A DNA stretch of 64,000 bases from Mesostigma viride. Taxonomy: Eukaryota > Streptophyta > Mesostigmatophyceae > Mesostigmatales > Mesostigmataceae. Where the stretch lies: the NCBI GenBank assembly GCA_009746045.1, contig RPFO01000175.1:62001-126000 (forward strand). Reading direction: 5' to 3'. The translations under genes and the position numbers were made by a program. The notes beneath the pieces were generated by a model. That model saw only the letters and a list, made by a program, of their open reading frames with translations. It was not told where the DNA came from and did no database searches. Of this stretch, positions 1 to 10,706 are shown in pieces. Within the stretch, counting starts at the first letter, position 1; every line of letters starts with the position of its first letter.

Positions 1-411
1 TTACGTCCATATGGTGTGGCTTTCCATGGCTACCTCAAGGTAGCGTGAACATTGGTAATTATGGTAGGTGAGTGGTGGCGGCGGCCCTGGTATGGGCATG
101 GGCCGACAATGGGTCGATAACGACAGCTGGTATGTTGGAACATGGTGCATGCGCATGCATGACTCGGTACGGCATGGTATGACATGCACATGACACAATA
201 CTATAATCTGGTGAAGATAGTGACCAATGGTCCTAGTGCCATTGTACAACTTGGCACATAGTCATAGTGTCCGTTCACGTAGGACAAATCCCACTTAGGT
301 ACTACTATCCGAGCATATCTATTTGTTAATTAGGGCTCGAATACCACTGCCCGTATTATAGATTTCTGCACGGTCAGCATAATGGGCATATTCAAGACAG
401 GATTCTTGACA
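1..411. repeat. Long direct repeat, copy 1 (LTR-like, left edge outside window)
   Basis: This stretch recurs at 2047-2459 with only one visible difference, a 2-bp insertion after about position 280. Both copies stop at the same bases (TTCTTGACA), after which the flanks diverge. The left edge is cut by the window start, so the true 5' end and any target duplication cannot be seen. Spacing of about 2 kb and near identity suit the LTRs of a small non-autonomous retrotransposon, but a simple segmental duplication is not excluded. The 82-residue reading frame inside is present in both copies only because the DNA is duplicated. Confidence 0.75.
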
Positions 412-2046
412 CCCTCCTTGCACATGATGCTGTCTATAAATACAAATGCTAGATCCTGGGCGAGGGTAGTCGGGTACCTAAGTGGATTCCCTCCTTACAC
501 GACACCCTGGTCTTGATATAAAACAGCAAGAAAAATGAGGGCAAGGTTGTGTAGCCCCAGATTGTCACATGGAGTGCGCCACACGAGGGTGGAGCCAAAC
601 TGGAAACAGGCTCTTAAACTGTAAAGACTGGTTGCTCAGTGTTGAGGCTGGATGCAGACTGTAGCCGGTACTGGTTGATGCCAGGGTTGCAGCTGGAAAC
701 TTTGGGTACTGGTAGCTGCTGGTAAACCGGTGACGTCAGCTGTTGTGTGTGCACACACGATCTATGCTGTGTGTGGGTACAGTTTCTTGTGTGGTGCTGG
801 TAGTGCTACTTTGACTTGTTTGCCAACAGGTTTTGATGCAACTTACTGCAACTACTACAAGGTGAACTGTGACGTGAGGATGTAGAGCTGGTTGCTGGAC
901 TGCTACTTGCTAGCTAGACAAGTGCGTGCAGCTGACTGCAGCTACTATCTACTCTACGCCTGTGGTGGAGAGTCATGCATGTGCTGCTGGGTGCTACTAC
1001 TTCTCCTTGCTGGCTAGGCAAGTGTGGGTAGCTGCCTGCATGGACTATGCAGTGTACTCTGTTCCTGCTGGTGTTGCCTGCTGTGCTTGTTGATGCCAGT
1101 GTGATGGTGCTGATGGGACTGAATGATAAAACTGCAACTAGTGCTGTAAAACAACGTGGGGGTTAGTGAGCACCCTCCTTAGTGTGGTGTGCAGCTGTGT
1201 CAGCAGGCTGGCCTTGAGAGCAGGACCCAGGGAATGTTCCCTTTTTTCTTGGAAACTTGGAGCATGGCAGGCTCTGGGCTCTTGAAGTGATGACCGTTAA
1301 AAAAGAATTCCGGTTTAAAAGAATGCGCCCAAAAGAATGTTGATGCCACGCGAAATGGTGCCGGTACAAAAGAAAGACCGGTTCTCATGAAAAATTCTTG
1401 AGGTAAACAGCTCCGCCGATTTCTCGTCGATGCTCACAGCTCGCGCAGCTCAGTGGGAGCCCGTCAGTGACCCCGCGCCGATTGAACGCACTGCACTCGG
1501 CCAAAAATGTGCTGCCAGGTAAAAAATCACTGGCGCTGCCTGGAACCAGAGCCGGCACCTTTTGAGTGCCAGGCTTCAGTGCCGACGTCCCCATCACCGA
1601 GATGTTGGCGTTTGATCAGTTTCGGGCATATATAATGTTGACAATAAGTATAAAAGCGTAGATCTGGCCTGCGCACCGGAGCTTGGGAAATTCTTGACGG
1701 ATTTTAGCGACGGTAGGTGTCACCCCGAATATTTGGTGTTACCACACATTGAAGTAAGTCGATTGAAAGCCTTGAATTTCACGGTAGCATCTGCGCCATA
1801 ATCATGGTCGTATCAAGTACAAGAATTCGACGAAGCTGCTCCGTATATGAAAATATAAACTATGATCAAGGCGCTCAATAAATGTGAGCTGCCGCTTAGA
1901 GGTTGGTTAATTCCGTTGAAAAATCTTGCCCCGGACCTCCGATGCCATGTTAAAGGCATGTGTGATTACTATGAGGACTTCAATGAATAATTTGTAGGTG
2001 GTGAATCATTGCCAACTTAAGCGTCAGGAGCCAGGAAAATTATTTA
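412..2046. other. Non-coding core between the two direct repeats
   Basis: No gag, pol or transposase motif is visible in any frame. A degenerate doubling of roughly 105 bp is seen around 895-1075 (two GCTAGxCAAGTG blocks). No canonical primer-binding site starting TGG follows position 411, and no clear polypurine tract precedes 2047. If the flanking repeats are LTRs, this is the interior of a non-autonomous element that depends on proteins from elsewhere. Confidence 0.45.
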
Positions 2047-2459
2047 TTACGTCCATATGGTGTGGCTTTCCATGGCTACCTCAAGGTAGCGTGAACATTG
2101 GTAATTATGGTAGGTGAGTGGTGGCGGCGGCCCTGGTATGGGCATGGGCCGACAATGGGTCGATAACGACAGCTGGTATGTTGGAACATGGTGCATGCGC
2201 ATGCATGACTCGGTACGGCATGGTATGACATGCACATGACACAATACTATAATCTGGTGAAGATAGTGACCAATGGTCCTAGTGCCATTGTACAACTTGG
2301 CACATAGTCATAGTGTCCGTTCACGTATAGGACAAATCCCACTTAGGTACTACTATCCGAGCATATCTATTTGTTAATTAGGGCTCGAATACCACTGCCC
2401 GTATTATAGATTTCTGCACGGTCAGCATAATGGGCATATTCAAGACAGGATTCTTGACA
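2047..2459. repeat. Long direct repeat, copy 2 (LTR-like)
   Basis: Near-identical to 1-411 over its whole length. It is followed by unrelated sequence. See copy 1 for interpretation. Confidence 0.75.
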
Positions 2460-2646
2460 TCCTCTTCATTCTCCTTGGGAATGTCATTGCCACGTTATCC
2501 GTGTTGCTTTCTTCTGGAACAGACTGGGCAGGGATAGCCCATGATTGCTCATGGATGATTGCTCATGCACCAATTTTGGGAGTCGTTGACTGCTGTGCTG
2601 CCTGACGTTGATGGTGGTTTTGCGTGTGATAAGCTGCCTTGCGTTG

Positions 2647-3030
2647 CACGTGAGTTTTCACTGGGCTATATGGGTGAAGGTGAGCGTCCACGGGGTGTGT
2701 CATGCTGTGCTATATTGCTTCCATCCAGCATATCCAAAGTTAGCCCAAGTGGCTTGAACACTGAACATTTTGCTTTGCTCTAATGGCTGTGCAATATTTG
2801 TGTTGTGCAGATTTTTACTGGGCTGAAGCCAAATTCACGCATGGGTAGACAGTTTGCTGCACGTGAATTTTTACTGGGCTGTACGTGCAGGTGGGCAACC
2901 GTGTGTTGTGCCATATTTTTCTACATGGATTCATCATATTTGCTGTCAAACGTCGGCCCCATTGGCTTGCACACTGAATTTTGCTTTGCTGGCTGTGTAT
3001 TTTTGATGTCTCATTGTGCAGGCGTGCCCG
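2647..3030. repeat. Degenerate tandem repeat, ~216 bp period, two units
   Basis: Two diverged units can be aligned by eye. Each has GCACGTGA followed by TTTTxACTGGGCT, then TGTGCxATATT, then TGGCTTGxACACTGAA and a terminal TTGTGCAG. Unit 1 runs about 2647-2813 and unit 2 about 2863-3030. Both end in a CAG. No convincing protein is encoded. Confidence 0.5.
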
Positions 3031-3165
3031 CTACCCGATCAACCAGGTGTGCTTTGCATTGTGCCAGCGGGGCCATGTTTGTTTCCTTTGCATGTGTAGG
3101 CAGGCAGGCTGGCAGGGGACATGGGGCACGAGGCTTGGGGTGTGGGGTATGTGGCATGGGTCAGG

Positions 3166-3361
<196 letters not shown>

Positions 3362-4694
3362 AAGCAAGGCAGCCACATCCACGAGATGTGATTATTGGCA
3401 AGCCAGCCAGCGGGGGCACCACAGGGAGGAGGGCATGGGGACAGGGGGAAGGGGGGAGGGGCGGGGGGCAGGGTCCAGGCGGCAGGGGGCAGGGGGAGCC
3501 TTTCTGAAGCTATGAGTCACAGGTCGTGGGGACTGGGGCATGGGGCAGGCCCTCAGCCACCTGCACGTGATGTGGTCAGAGGCAAGTCACAAGCACGGGC
3601 ACAGTGGGCAGGTGGGACGGGGCAGGGGACCTGGGGCAGGAGCCATGAAACTTGAGGCATGGGGAGTGGGGCGTTGGGCAGGCAGGTAGGGGTGGTACAC
3701 ACGCACATGCCCTGCCATGCCCTGCGATCCCGCAAAAGGGCACCGTGGGGTCTTGTGGGTTGTCACACGTTGTTATGGGGTGCATATTTGCAGGGACATG
3801 AAGATGGGTGACCGCGCCGTAACCGAGACGTGTGTGGTGGCAACATGCCGCCTGGATACCAGCTGGCCTTGCTTCGTTAGATACAGTTATGGCTGCATGT
3901 GATGGCGTGCCCTTGCCGTGGTCACAGTGGTCACAGTGAGGGCCTGTGGTTGCCCCATACTGGTGGTGGTTATAATTAAAGAAGTTAGCGAATACAAAAC
4001 TTTCTTTCTTAAGGTGATTTTGAAGTGGGCATGAGCGATCGTGCACATGCTAACATTTGATGGCCATTCCATGGTGAAGTTGGGAATTGGATGGGATTGT
4101 TTGATAAAGATGCGGTGGTGTGTCTTTAAATGAGCTGTGCTAATCTCATTATGAAGTGCTCAAGACAACTCATTATAATAAATCAGAGTTGGAACAAACA
4201 TTGTCTGCATCATGCCCCAACTTGAACACTACATGAATGTGACACCTATGCTACGTGTGTTGCGGGCTAGCTGTCTCAGCAAACAATTTTAGCTTTTAGC
4301 CCTCAAATCGTGTCCAACTCGCGCCTAAAAATAGGAGCCAGTTGCACCTTGCATGGTAATGTCCACAAATTAACCTAAAACAGTTTAGTGTCCATACTGG
4401 GACCAAAGCACACTCATATAGGGACTTTGGTCTGGCAGGCCCCCGGCGGCTTGGCCAGCCAGGGCGGCATATTCTGACCTGGCCCGGCCCCAAGGGCATT
4501 CCCAAAAGGGTAGGGAAACATGTCACGAACTACACCCAGATGTTGCTGGATGACCTACTCGTCCCAGCCATAACTCATAAAAAATGCCTAGAATATTTGG
4601 AACGAATCCATGCATCGATGCTCCTACACCAATCAGTTTTCTGCACCGCCATAGCCTCGAATTTGCATGTACGTAATTATTTCGTCCCGGTGGA
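3362..4694. other. Non-coding stretch
   Basis: G-rich at first (about 3410-3700), then AT-richer. I see no coding motif, RNA gene or transposon terminus. The short open frames have no recognisable domain. Confidence 0.5.
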
Positions 4695-4891
4695 ACTTTA
4701 GCGAGATGACTTGCCTGAACGTGTTAAGACGGGGAGCGTGGCAAAAAACGGCTCGAAGCTGGGAAAAGCAGGGGGCTCCGCCCAAAAAAAGGCCGTACGA
4801 AACCGAAATTTTTGGGCTCCCGCTGGCCCCCCCGCCTCGGCGCCCTCGGCCACTGCCCCTTCGCGCTGCGCGCCCCGCGTGGCGCCGGCGT
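4695..4891. repeat. Satellite unit, left fragment (interrupted by element A)
   Basis: Starts GCGAGATGACTTGCCTGAACG and matches the recurring units at 21130, 21842, 23051 and 23781. It runs into the C-rich GCTGGCCCCCCCGCC block and breaks at GGCGT (4887-4891). That pentamer recurs at 11057-11061, where the unit continues, so element A inserted here. Confidence 0.85.
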
Positions 4892-5238
4892 AGTTAAAGC
4901 CCCCGACCGGCTGAGCTATGGCGGTCGGTCACGTTGAGCTTGGGATAAGGTGAACACAGAGAACTGCTGTCGGAGCTGGCCAACCACTGGTTTATGTCTT
5001 AGCCAGCAAAGCCTATCCGGTTAGCCGTAACCGTAGGACAAGCTAGCCGTCCGTACTGACCCGGATAAGGCCCCGGACTGGGGCCTAGGTGGCGCCGGCC
5101 CTAGGCGCCGCCCTTAGACCGGTCGCCCGCATCGGACCGCCGGATTATAGCCGGCGGCTGAGCGGACGCTAGCGGAAGGCGTGCGGACGGACATGGGGAA
5201 CTCAGAGCCAGATCCTAGGGCTCTAGAGTTACTCAACT
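4892..5238 (-). repeat. LTR of element A (3' LTR in element orientation)
   Basis: 347 bp, beginning AGTTAAAG and ending CTCAACT on the plus strand. It matches 10707-11056 apart from an A-run indel, a missing ATCA-type 4-bp segment near 5060 and one base close to the end. The terminal tetranucleotides are inverted (AGTT/AACT). Confidence 0.93.
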
Positions 5239-5615
5239 CCGACATACTCTTTTGTTCTTTGATTAATTATCAAAATAATTACATCAAATGCAGACCATAC
5301 AAAACCCTCTAAGGTAGGGAACTCAAGGGGGCCTCAAGGCCGTCAAAATCACCACGGTATCGACCCGCGCCCTTGTGATCACACATGAATAGTGATGTAA
5401 TAAGTAGCGAGAAAAAAACAACTATGCCACCAGACAAAAGGTGACCCATTTATTAGGACCAGTGACCCGCCGACGGGCCCAAGGCACCGTCCAACGTGGC
5501 TAGGGTATGGTCAGGACAAGCAAAAAAACTACCACCATGATATTCGTGAATGCTAGCAACACAGGGTGAGTTATGGCTGTATTCATAAAGCGCCCGAGCC
5601 GTAACCCTGTGTGGC
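5239..5615 (-). other. 3' untranslated region of element A
   Basis: Lies between the RNase H stop and the 3' LTR. On the element's sense strand a purine-rich stretch (AAAGAACAAAAGAG) ends about 9 bases before the LTR and may be the polypurine tract. Confidence 0.5.
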
Positions 5616-7934
5616 TCACGGGTGTTGCATCGTCATGCGCTTGCGCAACACTGCGTACTGCGGGGCAGCCTCCCGCGCCTCCTTGGTGAGTGCATCCGCG
5701 GGATTGAGTTCATCCGCGATGTGCTGGAGACGCGTGACGCAGGAGGCCGCCTCAGCGAGTACGAGGTAATCAACGTCCTGTGACCGCGCATAGGGATTGT
5801 CAAGGAAGGCCAAACAACTTTGTGAGTCAGTGTGCACCGTGCTAGTCCAGTGAAGAGTGAACCCACACGAGCCAAATACCCAACCCAGCAAGTACCGCAG
5901 CCACATGCCATGTGAGATAGCTGAAACAATGCCCCGGCATTCAGCCGTGTTGGGGCTAGTGGCAATGCGGCTGTGCAAGCGCGAGTACCAATCTAACAAC
6001 ATGCCAGGCTGGCCCTCATTGCTGATAAAGAACAGTGCCCCCATGCGGGCCCGCACTTGGCTGACTGTGCGCGTCTCTAGATTAGCATCCGTCACTATCT
6101 CGAGGTGCACCGGCTGTGAGCAATCGAGCCCACGAAGCACAATGCCGGGCGTCATGGCCAGCTGCCGCCGAACATGAATGGACCCTAGTCCTTCCAGCAC
6201 ATCATCGGGCAGGCGAGCGAGCACTGCCAAATCAGGTGCCACCGTGTCCGCCAACCACCCGAGCTTGCCCTTAACCGAGGGCCCATGGGTTGCCAACAGC
6301 GGGGACGGGAGGTCGGCCAGCAGGTCAACCACATAGTTGCGGCTATCCTGCATGTGCATGACCCATTCGCCAGAACGCGAATCCCGCTGCAACGTAGACT
6401 GCACGCCGCAAAACACCACGGGTTTACCCTCCTCATGATCCACCGCCCTGCCCAGGGGAAACTTAGCCGCCACTGCAGCAAGAAACTGGGTAGCAAAGGT
6501 GCGAGGTGCCACCAGCTTGAAGTCATCGCCATGCCACACGAAGAGGGCTGGCTCGCCAGGGACGCCGGTGGGGACCACAAAGAAGTTAGGATCCGCGCGA
6601 TGGTACGTGGCCCCTAAGCTCTGCAAGACCTCCTCCGCGGAAATGCGGAAGATGATGGGAGAGCTCTGCAGCCCCTCCACCCCTGTCAACAGCTCGATAT
6701 ACTCGCTGCCAATGGTGCCATCCTGCCAGACCACCGGGACCTTCACCACGTAGCGGGTGCCTTGCCATGTTTGCTGCGCGACCCCAGCGTCGCTGTGGAG
6801 GAATGCCCGCTGAAAGTCACCGCACCACATCCCGTAGTCCTTGCCCGCGTTCCGCTTGCCCAAGTAGATGACCGTCAGTAGCCGATGCGAAACATGGTTG
6901 AGCCCAGGGGTATAAAGATCCTTGGCATCCAGCGGGGAGGACCCCTTCGTCTCCGTGACCACGGGCCTTACCCGGAACACCACCGAAGAGTTGGTCTCGT
7001 CCGGCTTGTAGGTGAGCACGAACTTCAACCGCAACCGCGTGGCCCCGGCTGGCACACTCTCCAATCCTCGGTAGACCTCGCGCTCTCGCCACTGCTCCTT
7101 GGCTCGAATGAACGCGTCGCGCCACAAAGCAAACTTGAGAGGATCTTGACAGTCCAGGACAAGTTGCTCCCACGTCACAGGGCTATCCGCCGCCAGTGAG
7201 TGTGAGTGGAGGCCGAAGCTGCGCGGGTGCCAATCCTGAGGCTGAATGATGGACTGGACGAGCGGCGGTGTGGAAAACGCCGCCATCGGTAAGCGCCGCA
7301 CGACGCCGGGCTGCCCGACCACCACCCCCAATGGAGCGTGGTACTCGCGAAGCGGGATGCTGCCCACCCCCGCGACTGACAGCAAGTCAGCGGACACTGA
7401 GAACCCCGGGTATGATACGAAAGGTTCGCCCAGCAAGGCCACATCCTCGTAGCCATCCACGACGTGAAACGGCGTGTCAATGCCCAACACCGGCAGCACC
7501 ACCATCCCGGTAACTTGATATGCCGAAGTGCCTGCAAAGTCGGTCACCGATTTGTACGGCGACTCTAGCACTGGATACAGGGTGGCTGCCCGACGAGAGA
7601 TAATAGACACGGATGCTTGCGTGTCCACAGCCACCAGCTGCCACGGTCTACACGTAGGAAACAAGGCTGACTTAACCGGCCTGACCCCCTGTGAGAGAGT
7701 TTTGACCTGAGCCACCCCTGATGCAGCTTTCGCTTTAAGCGCCTGAGCACGCCACAAGGCCGTGACCGTTGAAGCCAGGTCCCTAGGTGGGCGAGGCGCA
7801 TGGGCAGGACCCTGACCCTCCGGCGAGGCCACGCTAGGCGGGCCTCCCACATTATCCGTGGCTAGCACAGGAGGTGAGTCACTACGTGCACTAGGTCCCG
7901 TCAAACCCACCCCATCCTCATCCCACCCATCCAC
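5616..7934 (-). CDS. Element A pol, part 3: retropepsin-like domain, reverse transcriptase, RNase H
   Basis: 772 residues. A retropepsin-like segment starts near residue 100 with VAVDTQASVSIIS, a DTQA in place of DTGA/DSGA, and continues with a later LLGEPFV block. Reverse transcriptase follows, with GDFQRAFL carrying the first catalytic Asp, EGLQSSPIIFR, and WHGDDFKLV at the site that is usually YVDD. RNase H follows with VTDANLET, TAECRGI, HTDSQS and the copia-type NPADALTK, giving the expected acidic residues. In the host cell these domains would copy the element RNA into DNA. The frame is offset from the integrase frame upstream near a C/G homopolymer around 7950-7970. The order integrase before protease is unusual for Copia. 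Confidence 0.9.
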   Translation of the reverse strand: MDGWDEDGVGLTGPSARSDSPPVLATDNVGGPPSVASPEGQGPAHAPRPPRDLASTVTALWRAQALKAKAASGVAQVKTLSQGVRPVKSALFPTCRPWQLVAVDTQASVSIISRRAATLYPVLESPYKSVTDFAGTSAYQVTGMVVLPVLGIDTPFHVVDGYEDVALLGEPFVSYPGFSVSADLLSVAGVGSIPLREYHAPLGVVVGQPGVVRRLPMAAFSTPPLVQSIIQPQDWHPRSFGLHSHSLAADSPVTWEQLVLDCQDPLKFALWRDAFIRAKEQWREREVYRGLESVPAGATRLRLKFVLTYKPDETNSSVVFRVRPVVTETKGSSPLDAKDLYTPGLNHVSHRLLTVIYLGKRNAGKDYGMWCGDFQRAFLHSDAGVAQQTWQGTRYVVKVPVVWQDGTIGSEYIELLTGVEGLQSSPIIFRISAEEVLQSLGATYHRADPNFFVVPTGVPGEPALFVWHGDDFKLVAPRTFATQFLAAVAAKFPLGRAVDHEEGKPVVFCGVQSTLQRDSRSGEWVMHMQDSRNYVVDLLADLPSPLLATHGPSVKGKLGWLADTVAPDLAVLARLPDDVLEGLGSIHVRRQLAMTPGIVLRGLDCSQPVHLEIVTDANLETRTVSQVRARMGALFFISNEGQPGMLLDWYSRLHSRIATSPNTAECRGIVSAISHGMWLRYLLGWVFGSCGFTLHWTSTVHTDSQSCLAFLDNPYARSQDVDYLVLAEAASCVTRLQHIADELNPADALTKEAREAAPQYAVLRKRMTMQHP

Positions 7935-8653
7935 GGGGTCATATTGGGGCCCAGGGGAGGGGGGGGTGTAGCTGTGTCTGCCCCTGGGAGCGACCCGTGG
8001 GGTACCACCTCAGATGCTACGACAGGCGCATTATCCTTCACTACCCACCCCAGTGCCCTGTTGGCTGCCAGCTCACTCTCCATGCTATCCCCTTGCTTAT
8101 AGCCTGCCACCGATGCCCATGGTACCCTATACACCCGATCATTCCACTCTATGTCTATGACCCGCAGCGGCCAGTCTAACTTTGTGATGGCCCCAGGCCC
8201 CTGCATGGTGCCCCGTTTGCCGCTGGGCGAGCTCTCCTTGTGGAACATGACCAACTGCCCGACCTCAAAAGCGCTAGACAAATCAGGCAGCGTGGCATCC
8301 TTGAGCCGCAGCTTGGCGGCGGTATCCTGTAGATGCTGTTGGTATGCCTCTACTACCTCGGGTGAGTAGGTGCCCGCTGACAGCCCCCGAGGCGTGACTA
8401 GCCCAAAGCCCTTGACATCAAGCACGTGCCTATGGTTGCACACATGCATGAGCTCCTTGCACCACGCCGTCTTGACCGCGTAGGATTTGCCATGTGGGTT
8501 ATCCTGTCGCTTGGCTGCCACAGTCTTGACATAGCTTACAGTGCGATCTATCATGCCCATATTGCCGTGATCCTCACGCCCCACGATGACCACGGCCTCC
8601 ATCCCCGGCAAACCTTGCACACAGCGGAACTGCTGGTCTAGCATGAGCTCCAC
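7901..8653 (-). CDS. Element A pol, part 2: integrase catalytic core and C-terminus
   Basis: About 250 residues as an open frame; homology extends in this frame up to about 8705. LMLDQQF supplies the second catalytic Asp of the DDE integrase. The position of the catalytic Glu reads GMIDRTV, whereas elements B and C have AVERS and VIERT, so the Glu is Asp here. After the core come a KTAWCKE helix region and a small SH3-like tail (QLVMFHKE, TMQGPGAITK) resembling a retroviral integrase C-terminal domain. The first catalytic Asp is in the preceding frame, so a one-base shift separates them. A Glu-to-Asp change in DDE enzymes usually lowers activity. Confidence 0.85.
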   Translation of the reverse strand: MELMLDQQFRCVQGLPGMEAVVIVGREDHGNMGMIDRTVSYVKTVAAKRQDNPHGKSYAVKTAWCKELMHVCNHRHVLDVKGFGLVTPRGLSAGTYSPEVVEAYQQHLQDTAAKLRLKDATLPDLSSAFEVGQLVMFHKESSPSGKRGTMQGPGAITKLDWPLRVIDIEWNDRVYRVPWASVAGYKQGDSMESELAANRALGWVVKDNAPVVASEVVPHGSLPGADTATPPPPLGPNMTPWMGGMRMGWV

Positions 8654-10401
8654 TACGGGATGAAAGAAAGCCAGGCTGATCTTGATAGCCCTGTGCAGGT
8701 CAGCCTCAACATGTGGGGCAGCGGCTCAATGTAGGTGGCCTTGCTGAACCTATCCTTGACTATGAAATAGGTGTCCCCCCCTTCCATGTGCATGACATCC
8801 CCCACAAGGTACCCTCGCTCCAAGGGTGGAGTCTTGGCATGCCGCCTACGCGACTTCTTCCTGATCTTGATGCAGGCAGGACACTGAGCACGCACATTCT
8901 TCAGCTCGTTGTATAAAGGTGCCCCCAACATGTGTGCCCCCTCTACCTCGGCTTGGGCCTCATGCCCGTATGCACGGTGCATCTGGTATGCTAACAGTTT
9001 CAGGGTGACAGCCTGAGGTGCAGTGGCATTGTCAGGATTCTCAACAGGTGGGGTGACTACTGGGGTAGTGACATTGGCTAACTGGGCAGCTTCAGAGGCT
9101 GCACGAAAGGCCGCCCGTGTGAGCACCTTGCCAATGTGAAGATCCACACTAGGGTGGTGTGTACCGAGAACATCTGCCCGCCCAGCATTCTCTTGCACTG
9201 TCACAACATTCCTCATAGGCCCAACCGCCCCAGTATCTAGCTGGGGTGCTGCAGTAGTGCTTGGTCGCTCGGCGTTGTACACACCCGACCTAGAAGACAC
9301 CACATTGCTTAGGTCACGCATTGTAGACCCGTGCTCAGGAAGCACGTGATCCTGGCGCGACAGAGCCAGAGCAGCATCAACGGATTGCGTGAGCACATCA
9401 CGGAATGAGACAGAGGATGCAGTCACGTTGCTTTTAGGAACGACGTCAGGCTCTACGACGGCCCGGTTCAGCGTGACGCATTGAGCAAAAGAAGGGGTAT
9501 CGAGCGTGCTCTCACCTGACTTTCGTGCTGCCCGTCGCTCTGCCCACTCCTCGCGTGTGCCGTGGACGACGATGCGCTTGGCCTTGCACGCCTCCACGCT
9601 GTGACCACGCAGAACGTCGTGGCACTTGCGGCAAAGGTTGTCCTCGAGCTCCAGGTCCGGGCGAACTCGGCAGTCATCCCGGACATGGCGACGTCCGAAG
9701 CAGCGCTCACAGCGTTGCTTGCGGTCAGTAGACGCCCCCTGCTGCCGCTTGGCCGGGGGATTATCACCCTGCTTGGCGTCGCCACCATGCCCGCGCTTGC
9801 GCCCTCGCTGGCCCCCGTTGTTGCCGTGGCCGACGACCTTTTTCAGGATGGCCGTAAGCTCCGACCGCGTAATTGGAGCCTCTGCGCCTGAAGAAGAAGA
9901 CGCGCCGGCATCCACCTTGCGCAGGGATGGCAGAGCAGCCGAGGCAGCCGGCTTGGACTGCGCACTCTTGAAGCATGAGATCAAATACAGCATGCCCTCG
10001 TCGAAACTGACGGCACTCTTCTTTTTGAGTTCCGTCGCTATGGTCAGATGCACATCCGACGACAGGTCGCATTTCTTGAGAAATCGATTGCACAGGAAAA
10101 TGGGCTTGAGAGTATCTAGCAGCTTGTGCTTGTGCACGAAGACCTGGAAATCACGTGCAGCCCCGGGCAAATTTGCCTTATTAACTGCATAGCCCTCGAA
10201 GTCGTTGAAGGCTTGCTCGTCGGCCTCTTCCTTAGACCGCGACAAGTGGGCATCTAGACCGTTGTAAAAAACTTCCCAGGTTTGTTTGTTGTCGTCCGCA
10301 ATGCGAACTAGATTGGCAATGTTTGGGTGCTTTGTTGTACTGCAGAATACTGCACGGAACTTGCCAATCAGCTCCGAATCTTTGTTTGTCTGCGCGTCCA
10401 T
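8653..10401 (-). CDS. Element A gag (capsid and zinc knuckles) continuing into integrase N-terminus
   Basis: 582 residues. The N-terminal half is capsid-like, helical and without catalytic motifs (KQTWEVFYNGLDAHLS, DLSSDVHLTIATELKKK). A basic linker with GQRGRKRG precedes two zinc knuckles, CERCFGRRHVRDDC (CX2CX4HX4C) and CRKCHDVLRGHSVEAC (CX2CX6HX4C). A low-complexity stretch follows, then the integrase HHCC zinc site (HRAYGHEA ... CPAC) and the first catalytic Asp in GDVMHMEGGDTYF. Gag and pol share this frame with no stop between them. One DTGA string (QLDTGAVGPM) lies before the HHCC site but lacks the hydrophobic context of a retropepsin; elements B and C have nothing comparable there. 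Confidence 0.85.
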   Translation of the reverse strand: MDAQTNKDSELIGKFRAVFCSTTKHPNIANLVRIADDNKQTWEVFYNGLDAHLSRSKEEADEQAFNDFEGYAVNKANLPGAARDFQVFVHKHKLLDTLKPIFLCNRFLKKCDLSSDVHLTIATELKKKSAVSFDEGMLYLISCFKSAQSKPAASAALPSLRKVDAGASSSSGAEAPITRSELTAILKKVVGHGNNGGQRGRKRGHGGDAKQGDNPPAKRQQGASTDRKQRCERCFGRRHVRDDCRVRPDLELEDNLCRKCHDVLRGHSVEACKAKRIVVHGTREEWAERRAARKSGESTLDTPSFAQCVTLNRAVVEPDVVPKSNVTASSVSFRDVLTQSVDAALALSRQDHVLPEHGSTMRDLSNVVSSRSGVYNAERPSTTAAPQLDTGAVGPMRNVVTVQENAGRADVLGTHHPSVDLHIGKVLTRAAFRAASEAAQLANVTTPVVTPPVENPDNATAPQAVTLKLLAYQMHRAYGHEAQAEVEGAHMLGAPLYNELKNVRAQCPACIKIRKKSRRRHAKTPPLERGYLVGDVMHMEGGDTYFIVKDRFSKATYIEPLPHMLRLTCTGLSRSAWLSFIP

Positions 10402-10687
10402 CGCGCAGACGCTTGAGAGCAGCTAGAAAATCTGCTGCGTCGTCCGCCGTATAGTCGGCAGGTAGATCAGCGGGCACCTCCGTTTGCTTGAGAGGGCCGC
10501 GATTCAGTGCATCGTCAGCAGCAAGCATCAGATGCTTGAACTGCTTGGCCAGTTCAGGTTGCGCCACGAGGGTTTGCATCAACCTCGTGGCCTCGTCCGC
10601 ACTAAAGCGTGGCAGGACGGACCCTGCGGCCTCGCCACTTGGCGTATCTGTGTGTTCGCCCGTGCGGCTCCGTGTACCGGAAGCCAT
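10400..10687 (-). CDS. Element A gag N-terminus
   Basis: The ATG at 10687 lies only 19 bases downstream of the 5' LTR on the element strand. It encodes about 95 residues starting MASGTRSRTGEH, with a helical segment DEATRLMQTLVAQPELAKQ. Near 10400 the likely coding moves into the frame of the next segment, so a one-base shift or error is inferred. The open frame continues to 10232 but those residues overlap the capsid frame and are probably not used. Confidence 0.6.
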
Positions 10688-10706
10688 CGGGATTTTTATG
10701 AATACA

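Noticed and set aside
9230-9260. DTGA string in element A (QLDTGAVGPM) as the canonical protease
   Set aside because: It lacks the hydrophobic strand context and later flap and LLG blocks. Elements B and C have nothing like it there, whereas all three have a retropepsin-like domain after integrase.
10700-10706. A tRNA primer-binding site next to the element A 5' LTR
   Set aside because: Only 18-25 bases separate LTR and gag ATG in all three elements and none starts with TGG. I could not match them to a tRNA 3' end; priming by an internal tRNA segment is possible but unproven.
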